Shown: positions 34,801 through 42,853, counted from the stretch's first letter. The stretch is 64,000 nucleotides of DNA from Sphingomonas sp. Leaf22 (GCF_001421715.1 NZ_LMKP01000043.1:62001-126000), one strand, 5' to 3'. Notes: a model not told the origin generated them from the letters alone. A program made the numbers and translations.

Positions 34801-35223
34801 ATGGGCGCGCAGATGCTGTGGCAGGATCGAATATTTGACCGGGCCGAAGACCGTCGAATGCACCCCCATCAGGAACAGGCAGGTCAGCAGCACCGGCACC
34901 GATTCGAACCAGAACCCGATCACCGCCAGCGCCATGATCGCGATCTCGGCCGCCTTCACCGCGCGGATCAGCCACGCCTTGTTCCACGCATCCGCCATCT
35001 GCCCGGCAAGGCCGGAAAACAGGAAATAGGGCAGGATGAACAGCCCGGTCGACACCGTCGCCAGCGTCGCCGCCTGTGCCGGATCGGCCCGGTACAGCGT
35101 GAAATTGGCAAGAAACAGCAACGCGAATTTCAACAGATTGTCGTTCATCGCCCCCAGAAACTGGACGACGAACAACGGGGCGTAGCGGCGCTTGGTCAGC
35201 AGCGAGAAATCGGGCGCGGACAT
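31828..35223 (-). CDS. LplT-Aas fusion: lysophospholipid flippase, acyltransferase and acyl-ACP synthetase
   Basis: A trifunctional protein of 1131 residues. Residues 1-410 are a 12-helix MFS transporter (LplT-like, starting FLGAMNDNLLKFALL). Residues 430-620 are a PlsC-type acyltransferase with NHLSFLDG (HX4D) and FPEGRITVTG. Residues 640-1131 are an AMP-binding ligase with FTSGSEGVPKGVVLTHRN and GYGATEAAP. In E. coli LplT and Aas are separate proteins that re-acylate lysophosphatidylethanolamine. The start MSAPDFS has GGGGG six bases upstream; another ATG lies four codons before. Confidence 0.9.
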   Translation of the reverse strand: MSAPDFSLLTKRRYAPLFVVQFLGAMNDNLLKFALLFLANFTLYRADPAQAATLATVSTGLFILPYFLFSGLAGQMADAWNKAWLIRAVKAAEIAIMALAVIGFWFESVPVLLTCLFLMGVHSTVFGPVKYSILPQHLRAHELMGGTGLVEAGTFVAILTGQLLGGIIPPWEAGLVAFGVALLGFLAALAVPSAPSAAPDMRIDLNPFRSTAAILRAAHGGRGVWLAILGISWFFSVGAVVLSEFAPLVAGTLDAAPAVVTLFLAVFSLFVAIGSLLVNRLLKGEVSARYVPIAAIGLAVFLIDAWGTAGRFVVETPGADIPAFVATPGSWHLLIDLAGIALSGGVFVVPLYAILQTWSPAEKRSQIIAANNIINAIVTVVMVAVVTAMLAGGSSVPGIFGALGFATLSIALISCWLLPETVFKYVVRGALRLAYRVKVHGAENMPLPGERAVVVVNHLSFLDGLLLAAFLPGKPTFAIHSRFARAWWMQPLLKLFDAFPVDPTNPMSAKAMVKAVREGRTLVIFPEGRITVTGALMKVFDGPGMVADRADAPIVPVRIDGAQYTRFSRLKGKARLHWFPRIELTVLPPRRFDLPQGLSARERRAIAGRQLYDVMSEMIFATSDTDRTLYDALIDARHLHGAGMAVVEDVQRVPLTYDRLVTGTQALARPLAAGTAQGEAVGVLLPNVNGVVATFFALQATGRVPAMLNYTAGLANLRVACTAAQVRTIVTARAFVEQAKLDEVVAGLAGDGIAIRYLEELREGIGAGAKFVALVRSRMAGRLHRRLRVSADAPAVILFTSGSEGVPKGVVLTHRNLLSNCLQLSSRIDFNRADTVLNALPVFHSFGLTGGTLLPILSGVKTVLYPSPLHYRIVPALAYDANATILFGTDTFLSGYARMAHGYDFYALRYIFAGAERVRPETRATYAEKFGLRIMEGYGATEAAPVIAVNTPMHFRAGSVGLLLPGIEARLEPVPGIEEGARLAIRGPNVMAGYLKVEAPGVVQPPEDGWHDTGDIVTIDDAGFVTIRGRAKRFAKIGGEMVSLPAVEGYAAKVWPQGDHAVVTRPDARKGEQLVLFTTQAGATAGALSAWGRANGVAELALPRDVRVVAALPVLGTGKLDYVTMAAMAGS

Positions 35224-35326
35224 CCATTCCCCCATCGGGATTGCCCGACCCGGGAACAGGCACCGGCCCGCCCCCGAATCACGGCGACGCGGTCAGCCTA
35301 GCAGAAAAATAACAGTGTTCAATAAA

Positions 35327-36997
35327 TCAGTTCGACCGCGTCGGGTCGGTCATCGGATCGGCCAGTTCGCGCGGACCCGGCAGGCGGGCGACCGGCAGCG
35401 AGGCGGTCTGACGCTCGATCATCCGGTGGACGCGCGGCGGCCCGTCGCCCCTGTGCAGCGCCAGCAACGCGACGCTGTTTGCATGATCGGCCTCGGTCCG
35501 GCGCTGGTTGTGACGAATATATTCCAGCCACGTCGACACATGATAGCGCTCGATCCACAATTCGGGATCGTTCAGGTCGCGCAGCAACGCCCAGTGATGC
35601 GCGCCATCGCGGCGGCGGATGCGGCGGCGTTCGTTCATGACGTTCAGGAAACCGACGACATCCTTCGGCGCGATCCGGTAATCGATCGTCACCACCACCG
35701 GCCCCGATCGCGCCTCGACCGGTACTTCGGTATCGGGCGTCTCCCACCCGCGCGGCGCAAGGCTTGCGGTTTCGATATCGCGCAGCGGCAGTTTGAACCC
35801 GGCAACGACGCTCAGCATCTGCACCCCCGCCGCCGCCAGCAACGCGATATGGACCCCCGATCCTTCGGCGACCGACCCGAACAGCCAGCTGCCGATCGTC
35901 ATGCCGCCGAACGCCGCCATCTGGTACAGCGCCAGCGCGCGCGCCACGACCCAGCGCGGTGCCGCCATCTGCACCGATACGTTGAAGGTGCTGAGCGCCG
36001 ATACCCAGCCCGCGCCGGCCAGCACCAGCGCCGCCATCGTCAGCGGCAAGACCGGGCTGACCGCCGCGATCGCCGCGCCGCTCGCCAGTGCGGTCGCCGC
36101 CACGCGGACCAGCCGCTCGGGCGCCCAGCGCTTGCGCAGCCGCACGCTGCCCAGCGCGCCGATCACAGCGCCCCCGCCGAATGCGCCCAGCAGCGCGCCA
36201 TAGGTCAGCGGCCCGCCGGTGACGAGGTCGCGCGCCACCAGCGGCATCATCGCCGGCACCGCGCTTGCCGCGACACCGAACAGCGCGGCGCGGATCAGCA
36301 CCGTCCGCAAGCTGGGCGACATGCGGACATATCGGACCCCCGCCGCCATCGCGAGGCCCAGCGTCTCGCGCGGCAGCGTGCGCGGAGCATAATCGGGATT
36401 CCACCGCGCCAGCACCGCGATCAGCCCGATATAGCTCAGCGCATTGGTCAGGAACGCCGCCGCCGCACCCGCGACCGCGACGATCGCCCCGCCCAGCGCC
36501 GGGCCGACGCTGCGCGCGATGTTGAAGCCCATCGAATTGAGCGCGACCGCACTCGGCAGGACGCTGCGCGGCACCATGTCGCCGACCGATGCCTGCCATG
36601 CCGGCCCGTTGATCGCGGTCCCGCAACCGATCAGAAAGGTGAACGACAACAGCAGCCATGGCGACAGCAACCCCATCCACGCGCACACCGCCAGCGCGAC
36701 CGATACGGTCAGCATGAACCCCTGCGCCGCCAGCATCACCCGCCGCCGGTCGAGATTGTCGGCGACCGCCCCGGCCCATAGCGACAACAACATGATCGGC
36801 AGCGTCGTCGACGCCTGCACCAGCGCGATCATCTGCGGCGACGCGGCCAGCGACGTCATCATCCACGACGCGCCGACCGACTGGATCAGCCCGCCGAAAT
36901 TGGACGCCATCGACGCGATCCAGATGGCGCGAAAGATCGGGATCGACAGCGGCGAGCTATGGGTCGCCGTCGCGGTCGTTACGGGGGAGGATGCCAT
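35327..36997 (-). CDS. MFS exporter with a C-terminal dimeric alpha-beta domain
   Basis: A 556-residue protein: residues 20-425 are an MFS_3 transporter (NLDRRRVMLAAQG and GPAWQASVGDMVPR typical of EntS-like exporters), and the last 130 residues are a soluble domain (VVVTIDYRIAPKDVVGFLNV ... WIERYHVSTWLEYIRHNQRR) resembling antibiotic-biosynthesis-monooxygenase-type dimeric alpha-beta folds. This combination corresponds to the DUF894-type exporters. The start is chosen from the clear hydrophobic onset. The cargo is unknown. Convergence with other units is absent: it diverges from the DUF167 gene. Confidence 0.85.
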   Translation of the reverse strand: MASSPVTTATATHSSPLSIPIFRAIWIASMASNFGGLIQSVGASWMMTSLAASPQMIALVQASTTLPIMLLSLWAGAVADNLDRRRVMLAAQGFMLTVSVALAVCAWMGLLSPWLLLSFTFLIGCGTAINGPAWQASVGDMVPRSVLPSAVALNSMGFNIARSVGPALGGAIVAVAGAAAAFLTNALSYIGLIAVLARWNPDYAPRTLPRETLGLAMAAGVRYVRMSPSLRTVLIRAALFGVAASAVPAMMPLVARDLVTGGPLTYGALLGAFGGGAVIGALGSVRLRKRWAPERLVRVAATALASGAAIAAVSPVLPLTMAALVLAGAGWVSALSTFNVSVQMAAPRWVVARALALYQMAAFGGMTIGSWLFGSVAEGSGVHIALLAAAGVQMLSVVAGFKLPLRDIETASLAPRGWETPDTEVPVEARSGPVVVTIDYRIAPKDVVGFLNVMNERRRIRRRDGAHHWALLRDLNDPELWIERYHVSTWLEYIRHNQRRTEADHANSVALLALHRGDGPPRVHRMIERQTASLPVARLPGPRELADPMTDPTRSN

Positions 36998-37072
36998 GGC
37001 CGATGAATGCGTCGCGCGCCGCTTTGTGCCAAGCGACTTGTGTCGGACCCGCGCGGCGGCGATGGGAACGCG

Positions 37073-37384
37073 ATGCGCGATCCCTTCACCCTCGACGCAA
37101 CCAGCGCGACGCTGACGATCCGCGCCACGCCAAAAGCGTCGAAGACCGCGGTGACTGGCGTCGTGGCGCTGGAGGGCGAAGCGACCGCACTCGGCCTGCG
37201 TGTCGCCGCCCCGCCGGTCGACGGCACGGCGAATGACGAGGTCGTGCGGTTCGTCGCTAAGCAACTGCGGGTCGGGCGTAGCGCGGTGACGCTGGTCGCG
37301 GGGCAAACGGGGCGGGTGAAAAGGCTGCGGATTGCGGGGGATGCGGCGATGCTGGAAGCGGCGTTGCGGACACTCATCCCTTAA
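37073..37384 (+). CDS. DUF167 / YggU-family protein
   Basis: A 103-residue protein with the family core TIRATPKASKTAVTG and the sequence LGLRVAAPPVDGTANDEVVRFVAKQL, which identifies DUF167. These small alpha-beta proteins are widespread and functionally undefined. The ATG lies 75 bases from the MFS start on the other strand; the ribosome site is weak (GATGGGAACGCG). Confidence 0.9.
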   Translation: MRDPFTLDATSATLTIRATPKASKTAVTGVVALEGEATALGLRVAAPPVDGTANDEVVRFVAKQLRVGRSAVTLVAGQTGRVKRLRIAGDAAMLEAALRTLIP

Positions 37385-37385
37385 T

Positions 37386-37482
37386 CGTCATTCCCGCGCA
37401 GGCGGGAATCCATACACGCCGACGTCGCGACTCCATCGCAATTGTCAGCGGCAATGGGTTCCCGCCTGCGCGGGAACGATGA
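37386..37482. repeat. Inverted repeat, CGTCATTCCCGCGCAGG type
   Basis: The arms CGTCATTCCCGCGCAGGCGG and CCGCCTGCGCGGGAACGATG form a long hairpin. The arm sequence is shared with the 174-bp elements, but the flanking terminal repeats and inner core differ. Confidence 0.7.
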
Positions 37483-37510
37483 AATTGCCTGCTCGTCGTC
37501 CCTGTCCACC

Positions 37511-37610
37511 CCGTCATCCCGGCGAAGGCCGGGATCCATTGTGTCGGGCGCTATCGAAGGAAACGCGACATCACCATGTCCATGGATTCCGGCCTGCGCC
37601 GGAATGACGG
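37511..37610. repeat. Inverted repeat, CCGTCATCCCGGCGAAGG type
   Basis: The arms CCGTCATCCCGGCGAAGGCC and TTCCGGCCTGCGCCGGAATG bracket a centre with GATCCATTGTGTCGGG and CACCATGTCCATGGATT, partly complementary. It is adjacent to the preceding repeat and downstream of the yjfC-like gene. Confidence 0.65.
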
Positions 37611-37632
37611 AACGCGTGTCACTACCCCCACC

Positions 37633-38796
37633 TCAAACGATCGCATGCGGTACGAACCGCGCCAGATCGCGGGTGATCGGCCCGTCATCCTCGCGCACCG
37701 ACAGCGCGACCGCGTCGTCGCCGACGATCCATGACCCGACCACCGCGTGATTGCCGTCGAACACCGGCAACCGGGCCAGCGCCTGCACGACATGACCTTC
37801 CTCGCCGTAACCGCCCTCCGGCCCACGCGCAGTGGCGCTGCCGTCGACCAATTCGATGTCCCAGCCCTCACGCGAAAAGATCGGCTTGCGCACATAGGCA
37901 TCGCCAATTTCCGCCAGCGCCGCTGCGTCGTCCGCAAACGCCGCCGGCAGCAAATTCGGGTGCCCGCGATGCCGCTGCCACAGCAACGGCAATATGCCCT
38001 TGTTCGACAGCAACGCCTTCCACGCCGGTTCGAGGAACAGCGTCTTCGTCGCCGCCAGTTGCTTGGCGTACGGCTCGCGCAGCATATCCTCCCACGGATA
38101 CAGCTTGAACAGCGCGCCGATCAGCACGTCGTCGCCATCGACGAACGCGCCGTCACCGTCGACCCCGATCCGGTCGATCGCGACGAACGCCGGGTCCAGC
38201 CCCGCGTGCCGCGCGACATCCTCGAGATAGCGGACGGTCTGGCGATCCTCGACATGGTCGTCGACCGACGCGAAATGGACCGTGCTACCCTTCGTAAAGA
38301 GCGCACCGAAGCGTTCGACCAGCGCATCGTGCAGTCGGTTATACTGGTCCGCCCCTTGCGCCAGCGTGCCGTCGGCGATGCGATCCTCCAGCCACTGCCA
38401 CTGGAACAGCGCGGTCTCGAAGATGCTGGTCGGAGTGTCCGCGTTATATTCCAGCAGTTTCGCCGGTCCGCTGCCGTCGAAGGCGAAATCGAACCGCCCG
38501 TATAGCGACGGAGCATGTGCCTTCCACGACGCCGCCACCACGTCGCGCATATCGTCGGGAATGGCGAGCCGGTGCATCAGCGCCTCGCTGCCGACCACCT
38601 CGTCCACCAGGTCGCGGCACAGGCCGTGGAGCTCGACGCTGGGTGCCTCGATCCCCTGCTCGACCTCATCGAGCGAGAAGGCGTACCAGGCCCCCTCCTC
38701 CCAATATTTCTCGCCGTCCTGATGGTGGAAGGTGAATCCCATCCGCTCGGCGGTCGCCCGCCAGTCGGGACGGGGGGCAACCGAGCGGCGTTCCAT
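37633..38796 (-). CDS. yjfC: Glutathionylspermidine-synthase-like ATP-grasp protein (YjfC type)
   Basis: A 387-residue protein of the C-terminal GSP-synthase family, the same length as E. coli YjfC. EYNADTPTSIFE and YVRKPIFSREGWDIEL are typical ATP-grasp ligase segments; the N-terminal amidase of bifunctional Gss is absent. The family ligates an amine to a peptide or polyamine, but YjfC activity is unproven. It overlaps the PspA gene by one base and is the last gene of the minus-strand half of the yjf-like cluster. Confidence 0.88.
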   Translation of the reverse strand: MERRSVAPRPDWRATAERMGFTFHHQDGEKYWEEGAWYAFSLDEVEQGIEAPSVELHGLCRDLVDEVVGSEALMHRLAIPDDMRDVVAASWKAHAPSLYGRFDFAFDGSGPAKLLEYNADTPTSIFETALFQWQWLEDRIADGTLAQGADQYNRLHDALVERFGALFTKGSTVHFASVDDHVEDRQTVRYLEDVARHAGLDPAFVAIDRIGVDGDGAFVDGDDVLIGALFKLYPWEDMLREPYAKQLAATKTLFLEPAWKALLSNKGILPLLWQRHRGHPNLLPAAFADDAAALAEIGDAYVRKPIFSREGWDIELVDGSATARGPEGGYGEEGHVVQALARLPVFDGNHAVVGSWIVGDDAVALSVREDDGPITRDLARFVPHAIV

Positions 38797-39536
38797 CAGT
38801 CGCGCCCGATCGTTCCGCCGTCGCGCGTCCCGTCGGACAGGCGCGGCGCGTCCTTGGGTTGCGACAGGCGCGCGAGGATGTCGTCAGCGCTCGAATTGCC
38901 CGGCAGCAGCCCGGCGGCCTTCAGCTTCTCGTCGAGATCGGCACCGGTGCGCATGTCCTCCAGCTCGGCCTGCGCCTTGAACTTCTCTTCACGTACCGCC
39001 TGCCGCTCCTTCAGCCGGGCAAGGCTGTCCGCCGCCGATCCCAGCGACGCGGTGGCACCGCCATAGCTGCTGGCGACCGAGGCCTGCGCCTTCTGCACGC
39101 TCTCGTTCGCGCGCACCACGTCGACCTCACGACGCAGCGCGTCGATCTTGCCATCGCCGGTCTTTATGATGCCGCGGATCTTGTCCTCGGCCGACCGCAT
39201 GTCGGCGATCTGCGGCGTCTTGGTCGACTGTTCCTGCTCGATCGTCGCCAGCCGCTGTGCGACTTCGCGCGCGAGGTCCATGTCGCCACGCGCCATCGCC
39301 GCGCGGGCCGACGATTCATATTTGTCGCGCTGCGAGGTGAGCGCCTCCAGTTCCTTTTCCATCATCCGCCGCTTGGCGGTCAGCGTCGCGAGGTCGTCGC
39401 GCGCCTTGGCCTGCAGCGATCCGGCATCGCGGATCTGCTGGTCGAGGATCGTCAGCGCCTTGGCATCGACGATCGACTGCCCGGTTTCGTGCGCGGTGCC
39501 GCGCACCAGCGCGACCAGATTCTTCCACATCGACAT
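38796..39536 (-). CDS. yjfJ: PspA/IM30-family protein (YjfJ type)
   Basis: A 246-residue coiled-coil protein of the PspA/Vipp1 family, which assembles on and protects membranes. The N-terminal MSMWKNLVALVRG is amphipathic, followed by the long hairpin (IRDAGSLQAKARDDLATLTAKRR through RLATIEQEQSTKTPQIADM). The C-terminus DEKLKAAGLLPGNSSADDILARL is typical of the YjfJ subtype. It is flanked by YjfI and YjfC homologues on the same strand, as in E. coli. Confidence 0.92.
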   Translation of the reverse strand: MSMWKNLVALVRGTAHETGQSIVDAKALTILDQQIRDAGSLQAKARDDLATLTAKRRMMEKELEALTSQRDKYESSARAAMARGDMDLAREVAQRLATIEQEQSTKTPQIADMRSAEDKIRGIIKTGDGKIDALRREVDVVRANESVQKAQASVASSYGGATASLGSAADSLARLKERQAVREEKFKAQAELEDMRTGADLDEKLKAAGLLPGNSSADDILARLSQPKDAPRLSDGTRDGGTIGRD

Positions 39537-39550
39537 CGTCCTACCTTCCG

Positions 39551-39982
39551 TTACGCGGCAAATTCGGTGCGCAGTTCCGACGCCGCCTCGATCGCGTTCT
39601 GCGCCAGCACGCGCAGTTCGATCAGTACGGTATGCAGCGACGATTCGACCGACAACTCACCCACCAGCTCATAATATTCGCGTCCGCCGACTTCCGCGAT
39701 GGCGAAATTCGACAGCGGCACCAGCTTCTGCGTCTTCAGCAGGAACCGGTTGAACGCGTCGGGCTCCGACTGTTCGTCGACCGGCCACAACAGGCTCGAC
39801 ACGACGATCTGCTCGCCCGCGACCGACGCGAAGATGGCAAGGTCGCCGAAATGGTGCATGGTCAGTTTCAGGACGGGTTCGGCCTGCTCGATCCGCTCGA
39901 CGCTCAGTTCGTCGGCATGATCGGGTCCGCCCAACGCCTGCGCCAGTCCGGCGATCGTCCAGCTACGGGGTGCTTCGTCCAT
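39551..39982 (-). CDS. yjfI: DUF2170 protein (YjfI type)
   Basis: A 143-residue DUF2170 protein. The sequence LSNFAIAEVGGREYYELVGELS and the opening SWTIAGLAQALG place it with YjfI. It has no signal peptide or membrane helix. It precedes the PspA gene by 14 bases and starts 97 bases from the divergent channel gene, so it heads the minus-strand operon. The function is unknown; its constant pairing with YjfJ suggests a role in PspA control. Confidence 0.88.
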   Translation of the reverse strand: MDEAPRSWTIAGLAQALGGPDHADELSVERIEQAEPVLKLTMHHFGDLAIFASVAGEQIVVSSLLWPVDEQSEPDAFNRFLLKTQKLVPLSNFAIAEVGGREYYELVGELSVESSLHTVLIELRVLAQNAIEAASELRTEFAA

Positions 39983-40021
39983 CCATCCCTCCGAAAAGCC
40001 GGCCCGGTGTGTTGGCCGCGC

Positions 40022-40050
40022 TTGACACCCCAAGCATAAGGCGCGACCAA
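40022..40050 (+). promoter_or_regulatory. Weak candidate promoter for the channel operon
   Basis: A perfect TTGACA lies 53 bases before the channel ATG in the divergent gap, but the sequence 17 bases on (GACCAA) is a poor -10. It could instead be a CTTG-type stress sigma element, since CTTGACACCCCAAG also forms a small inverted repeat. Confidence 0.3.
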
Positions 40051-40079
40051 AAAGCAAGGTGCGGGGGCATGGGCAGGGG

Positions 40080-41084
40080 ATGAAGTCATTCGGTCTCGGC
40101 AGGTATCTAAGGCGGCTCTATCTCGCGGCCAGCGAGCTGCATCGTGGCGTGCTGCTCGCGCTGCTGGTCCTGCACATGACCATCTCGTGGGAATTGCTCG
40201 CCTTTGCCGGGGAAAGCGACCTGCTGCGCCCCTCGGCCTATCTCTATTGGTATGCGACGACCGCCTCGACGGTCGGCTATGGCGACCTGTCGCCGAAATC
40301 GGATGCCGGGCGGATCGTCACCGCGCTGTTCGTGATGCCCGGTGCGATCGCGCTGTTCACCGTGTCGATCGCGCGCGCCTTTGCCGGGGTGTCGGCGCGC
40401 TGGCGACGACGGCGCATGGGCCTGGGGGACTATAGCGCGATGCGCGGCCATATCGTCCTCGTCGGCTACGACCCCGATCGCACCCCGCGCATGATCGCCG
40501 AGATCATCGCCGACGGGCAGGGGCATGAACTGGTACTGGTCGCGACGCAGGAACTGACCGGTGATGCGGCGACGCATCGCTTCGTTCGCGTCGCCTCGCT
40601 GACCGCGCCGGCCGACCTGCGGCGTGCGGGCGTCGCGACCGCCGAGCGGGTCATCGTCTATGGCCCGTCCGATCCCGACACGCTGGCGGCGACGCTGGCG
40701 GTCACCGCGCTCAACGACGCCGGTCATGTCGTGTGCTTCCTGCGCGACCCCGACACCGCCGGGCTGCTCGCCGCCCATTGCCCGCAGGTCGAGGTGGTGC
40801 TGACCCCGACCGTCGAACTGGTGGTGAAGGCACTGAGCGACCCCGGTTCCAGCCGCCTGATCGCGCAACTCGCCAGCCATACCGACGATGGCGGCACGCT
40901 GTACGCCACCACTGCGCGCACCGGCGGCAGTTTCGACGAAGCCGCCCGCGATCTGCGCACGCGCGGCGGAATATTGGTCGCCAGCTGTGGCGCCGGGCAG
41001 CATTCGCCGGTATTCGACCCCGACGGTCGGATCGCGGTCGGCGACCGGCTGTTCTACATCGCCCGGACAAGGATCGCGGCATGA
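40080..41084 (+). CDS. Two-helix potassium channel with RCK (TrkA-N) domain
   Basis: A 334-residue protein: TM1 at about 22-42, pore loop with selectivity filter TVGYGD (64-69), TM2 at about 78-100, then an RCK domain opening with HIVLVGYDPDRTPRMIAE and a second, TrkA-C-like half. It is a ligand- or NAD-gated potassium channel of the KcsA/MthK layout. It heads the plus-strand operon and overlaps DUF2491 by ATGA, which ties it to the YjfK-L-M proteins. A GTG 21 bases upstream is an alternative start. Confidence 0.9.
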   Translation: MKSFGLGRYLRRLYLAASELHRGVLLALLVLHMTISWELLAFAGESDLLRPSAYLYWYATTASTVGYGDLSPKSDAGRIVTALFVMPGAIALFTVSIARAFAGVSARWRRRRMGLGDYSAMRGHIVLVGYDPDRTPRMIAEIIADGQGHELVLVATQELTGDAATHRFVRVASLTAPADLRRAGVATAERVIVYGPSDPDTLAATLAVTALNDAGHVVCFLRDPDTAGLLAAHCPQVEVVLTPTVELVVKALSDPGSSRLIAQLASHTDDGGTLYATTARTGGSFDEAARDLRTRGGILVASCGAGQHSPVFDPDGRIAVGDRLFYIARTRIAA

Positions 41085-41719
41085 TTTTCGGCAGCCTGTT
41101 CGGCGGCGCTCCCAAGGACGAACCCGCGGCGATCGCGGTGGTCCGCAACATCACCATCGGGCGGCAGGTCCGGCTCGATGCGCTCGCTTGGCGGCGGCTG
41201 ACCGGTGCCGCCTTCACCCTCGATCGCGATACGCTGGAAATCACTGCGCAGGGCGTCATCCGTCTGGACGATGGCAGCCATGTCCACCGCTTCTACACCG
41301 ACGACGAACTGATGCTACAGGCGGTCAGCCAGTCGGCGGACGGATCCGACGCCGACGATTTCACGCTGTTCCGGCCATGGTCGTCGACCTATCCGACCGA
41401 CTGGGCCGATACCGGTGCGTTCCGTCAGCGCCTGTCGCAACCCGTCTGGGACGAACCCGGCCTCGCCCGCTTCCAGCGATTCTGGTATCCCGGGGACGAT
41501 CGCAGCCAGCCGCCGGTCGAATTGTGGGAGGCGGTCTATTACGAACGCACCGGCCGCCCGGTCCGGCAGATCAAGCAGGCCTGCATGCTCTATGCGCGCG
41601 ACATCGCGCCGGAGGGGCAGGAACTGTTGCTCGCCATCGCCATGCAGCCCGAGGGCGGCGATCTGACGCACGAGATCATGGTCGGGCTGCCGCTGCTGCC
41701 CGCCGAATTCAACGCCTGA
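41081..41719 (+). CDS. yjfK: DUF2491 protein (YjfK type)
   Basis: A 212-residue soluble protein of DUF2491. The segment GSHVHRFYTDDELMLQAVSQ and the end EIMVGLPLLPAEFNA fit the family. Its ATG is fused to the stop of the channel gene. The role is not known; the E. coli counterpart is YjfK within the same gene set. Confidence 0.88.
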   Translation: MIFGSLFGGAPKDEPAAIAVVRNITIGRQVRLDALAWRRLTGAAFTLDRDTLEITAQGVIRLDDGSHVHRFYTDDELMLQAVSQSADGSDADDFTLFRPWSSTYPTDWADTGAFRQRLSQPVWDEPGLARFQRFWYPGDDRSQPPVELWEAVYYERTGRPVRQIKQACMLYARDIAPEGQELLLAIAMQPEGGDLTHEIMVGLPLLPAEFNA

Positions 41720-41741
41720 ACCGGCGACAAGGGGGAACCAG

Positions 41742-42158
41742 ATGACGCTCGATTTCGGCACTTTCCTGAACGGCGCGATCCATTTCATCATCGCGTTCGG
41801 GCTGGCCTGCCTGTTCCTCGCGGTGTTCAAGCGGCTGTACCAGATTTCGACGCCCTATGACGAACGCACGCTGATCGCATCGGGCAATCCGGCGGCGGCG
41901 ATCGCGCTGGGCGGGGCGATCATCGGCTTCGCGCTGCCGCTCGCCTCCGCGCTCAGCGTCACCGCCGATCCGGTCGAATTCGCCGCATGGGCGCTGCTGG
42001 CGGGCGTGATCCAGATCGTCGCCGCGCTGGTCGTGCGCCGCTTCATCGTCCGCGACATGGTCCGCCGGATCGAAGAGGGCAATGTCGCCAGCGCGATCTA
42101 CAATGCGGCGACCTCAATCGGGATCGGCCTGCTCAACGCCGCGTCGATGACGTACTGA
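41742..42158 (+). CDS. yjfL: DUF350 membrane protein (YjfL type)
   Basis: A 138-residue inner-membrane protein with four hydrophobic segments (about 8-28, 50-72, 80-102 and 115-138). The motif SGNPAAAIALGGAIIGFALPLA is diagnostic for DUF350. The ribosome site GGGGGAA lies 7 bases before the ATG. It follows the YjfK gene by 22 bases. Confidence 0.9.
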   Translation: MTLDFGTFLNGAIHFIIAFGLACLFLAVFKRLYQISTPYDERTLIASGNPAAAIALGGAIIGFALPLASALSVTADPVEFAAWALLAGVIQIVAALVVRRFIVRDMVRRIEEGNVASAIYNAATSIGIGLLNAASMTY

Positions 42159-42169
42159 AGGGTACTTCC

Positions 42170-42796
42170 ATGACCAACCAGCCCCCCCGCCGCAAACGCT
42201 CGGTCGCTGCCGGCCTGACTGCCGTCGGCGCCGTCGCGATGCTGTCCGGCTGCGACGACAATAACGAACAGGCCCGCTTCGGCCCCCCGACCGAGGTCGC
42301 CGCGTTCCAGAGCGTCCAGCAATGCGTCGACAGCGGCCAATATGACCGCGACACCTGCACCGCCGCCCAGCAAAAGGCGGTGAACGAGGATGCGAAGGCC
42401 GCGCCCCGATTCGACAGCCAGCAACTGTGCGAGGAACAGTTCGGCGCCGCCCAGTGCCAGCGCCGCAGCGAAGGGGGACAGAGCTTCTTCACCCCGCTGC
42501 TGACCGGCTTCCTGATCGGGCAGCTGCTCAACAACAATTCGTCGCGCTACAATTATGGCGGCCTCTACCGTGACCGCCGCGACCGGGACGGCGGCTGGTA
42601 TACCGGGTCGGGCGCGTATCTCGGCACTGGCAACGGCTATCGCTACTCGGTCGGCCGCGACGCGATCACCACCCCGGTGACGACGCAGCGCATCCAGACG
42701 CGCAGTTCGGTCGTCTCGCGCGGCGGCTTCGGCGGCCGGGTCAGCGCCCGGTCGAGCGGCGGCTGGGGCGGCGGCGGGCGGTCGTTCGGGGGGTAA
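42170..42796 (+). CDS. yjfM: DUF1190 lipoprotein (YjfM type)
   Basis: A 208-residue lipoprotein with lipobox LSGC (Cys28). The segment QSVQQCVDSGQYDRDTCTAA and the further cysteines of LCEEQFGAAQCQRR fit DUF1190; the tail is rich in Gly, Ser and Arg and ends GWGGGGRSFGG. It is the last gene of the plus-strand operon; a tight palindrome follows the stop at 42805. Confidence 0.88.
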   Translation: MTNQPPRRKRSVAAGLTAVGAVAMLSGCDDNNEQARFGPPTEVAAFQSVQQCVDSGQYDRDTCTAAQQKAVNEDAKAAPRFDSQQLCEEQFGAAQCQRRSEGGQSFFTPLLTGFLIGQLLNNNSSRYNYGGLYRDRRDRDGGWYTGSGAYLGTGNGYRYSVGRDAITTPVTTQRIQTRSSVVSRGGFGGRVSARSSGGWGGGGRSFGG

Positions 42797-42804
42797 TCGT
42801 CTAG

Positions 42805-42846
42805 CCCCTCCCTGGCAGGGAGGGGCCCCTCCCTGCCAGGGAGGGG
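42805..42846. repeat. Tandem pair of 21-bp palindromes
   Basis: Two adjacent 21-bp palindromes (CCCCTCCCTGGCAGGGAGG and its GC-to-CC variant, each with a final GG) form a compact copy of the element at 9189. It lies between the convergent yjfM and phosphatase genes and is likely a transcription stop for both. Confidence 0.7.
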
Positions 42847-42853
42847 AACAGTC

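Noticed and set aside
32044..35301. A 1085-codon open frame on the plus strand opposite the LplT-Aas gene
   Set aside because: The translation is extremely rich in Arg, His, Gln and Asp with no domain, as expected from the complement of GC-biased codons; the opposite strand encodes a fully recognisable protein.
39983..40079. A sigma-54 promoter for the PspA operon, as in E. coli psp
   Set aside because: No GG-N10-GC pattern with the TGGCAC / TTGCA consensus could be found in the divergent gap.
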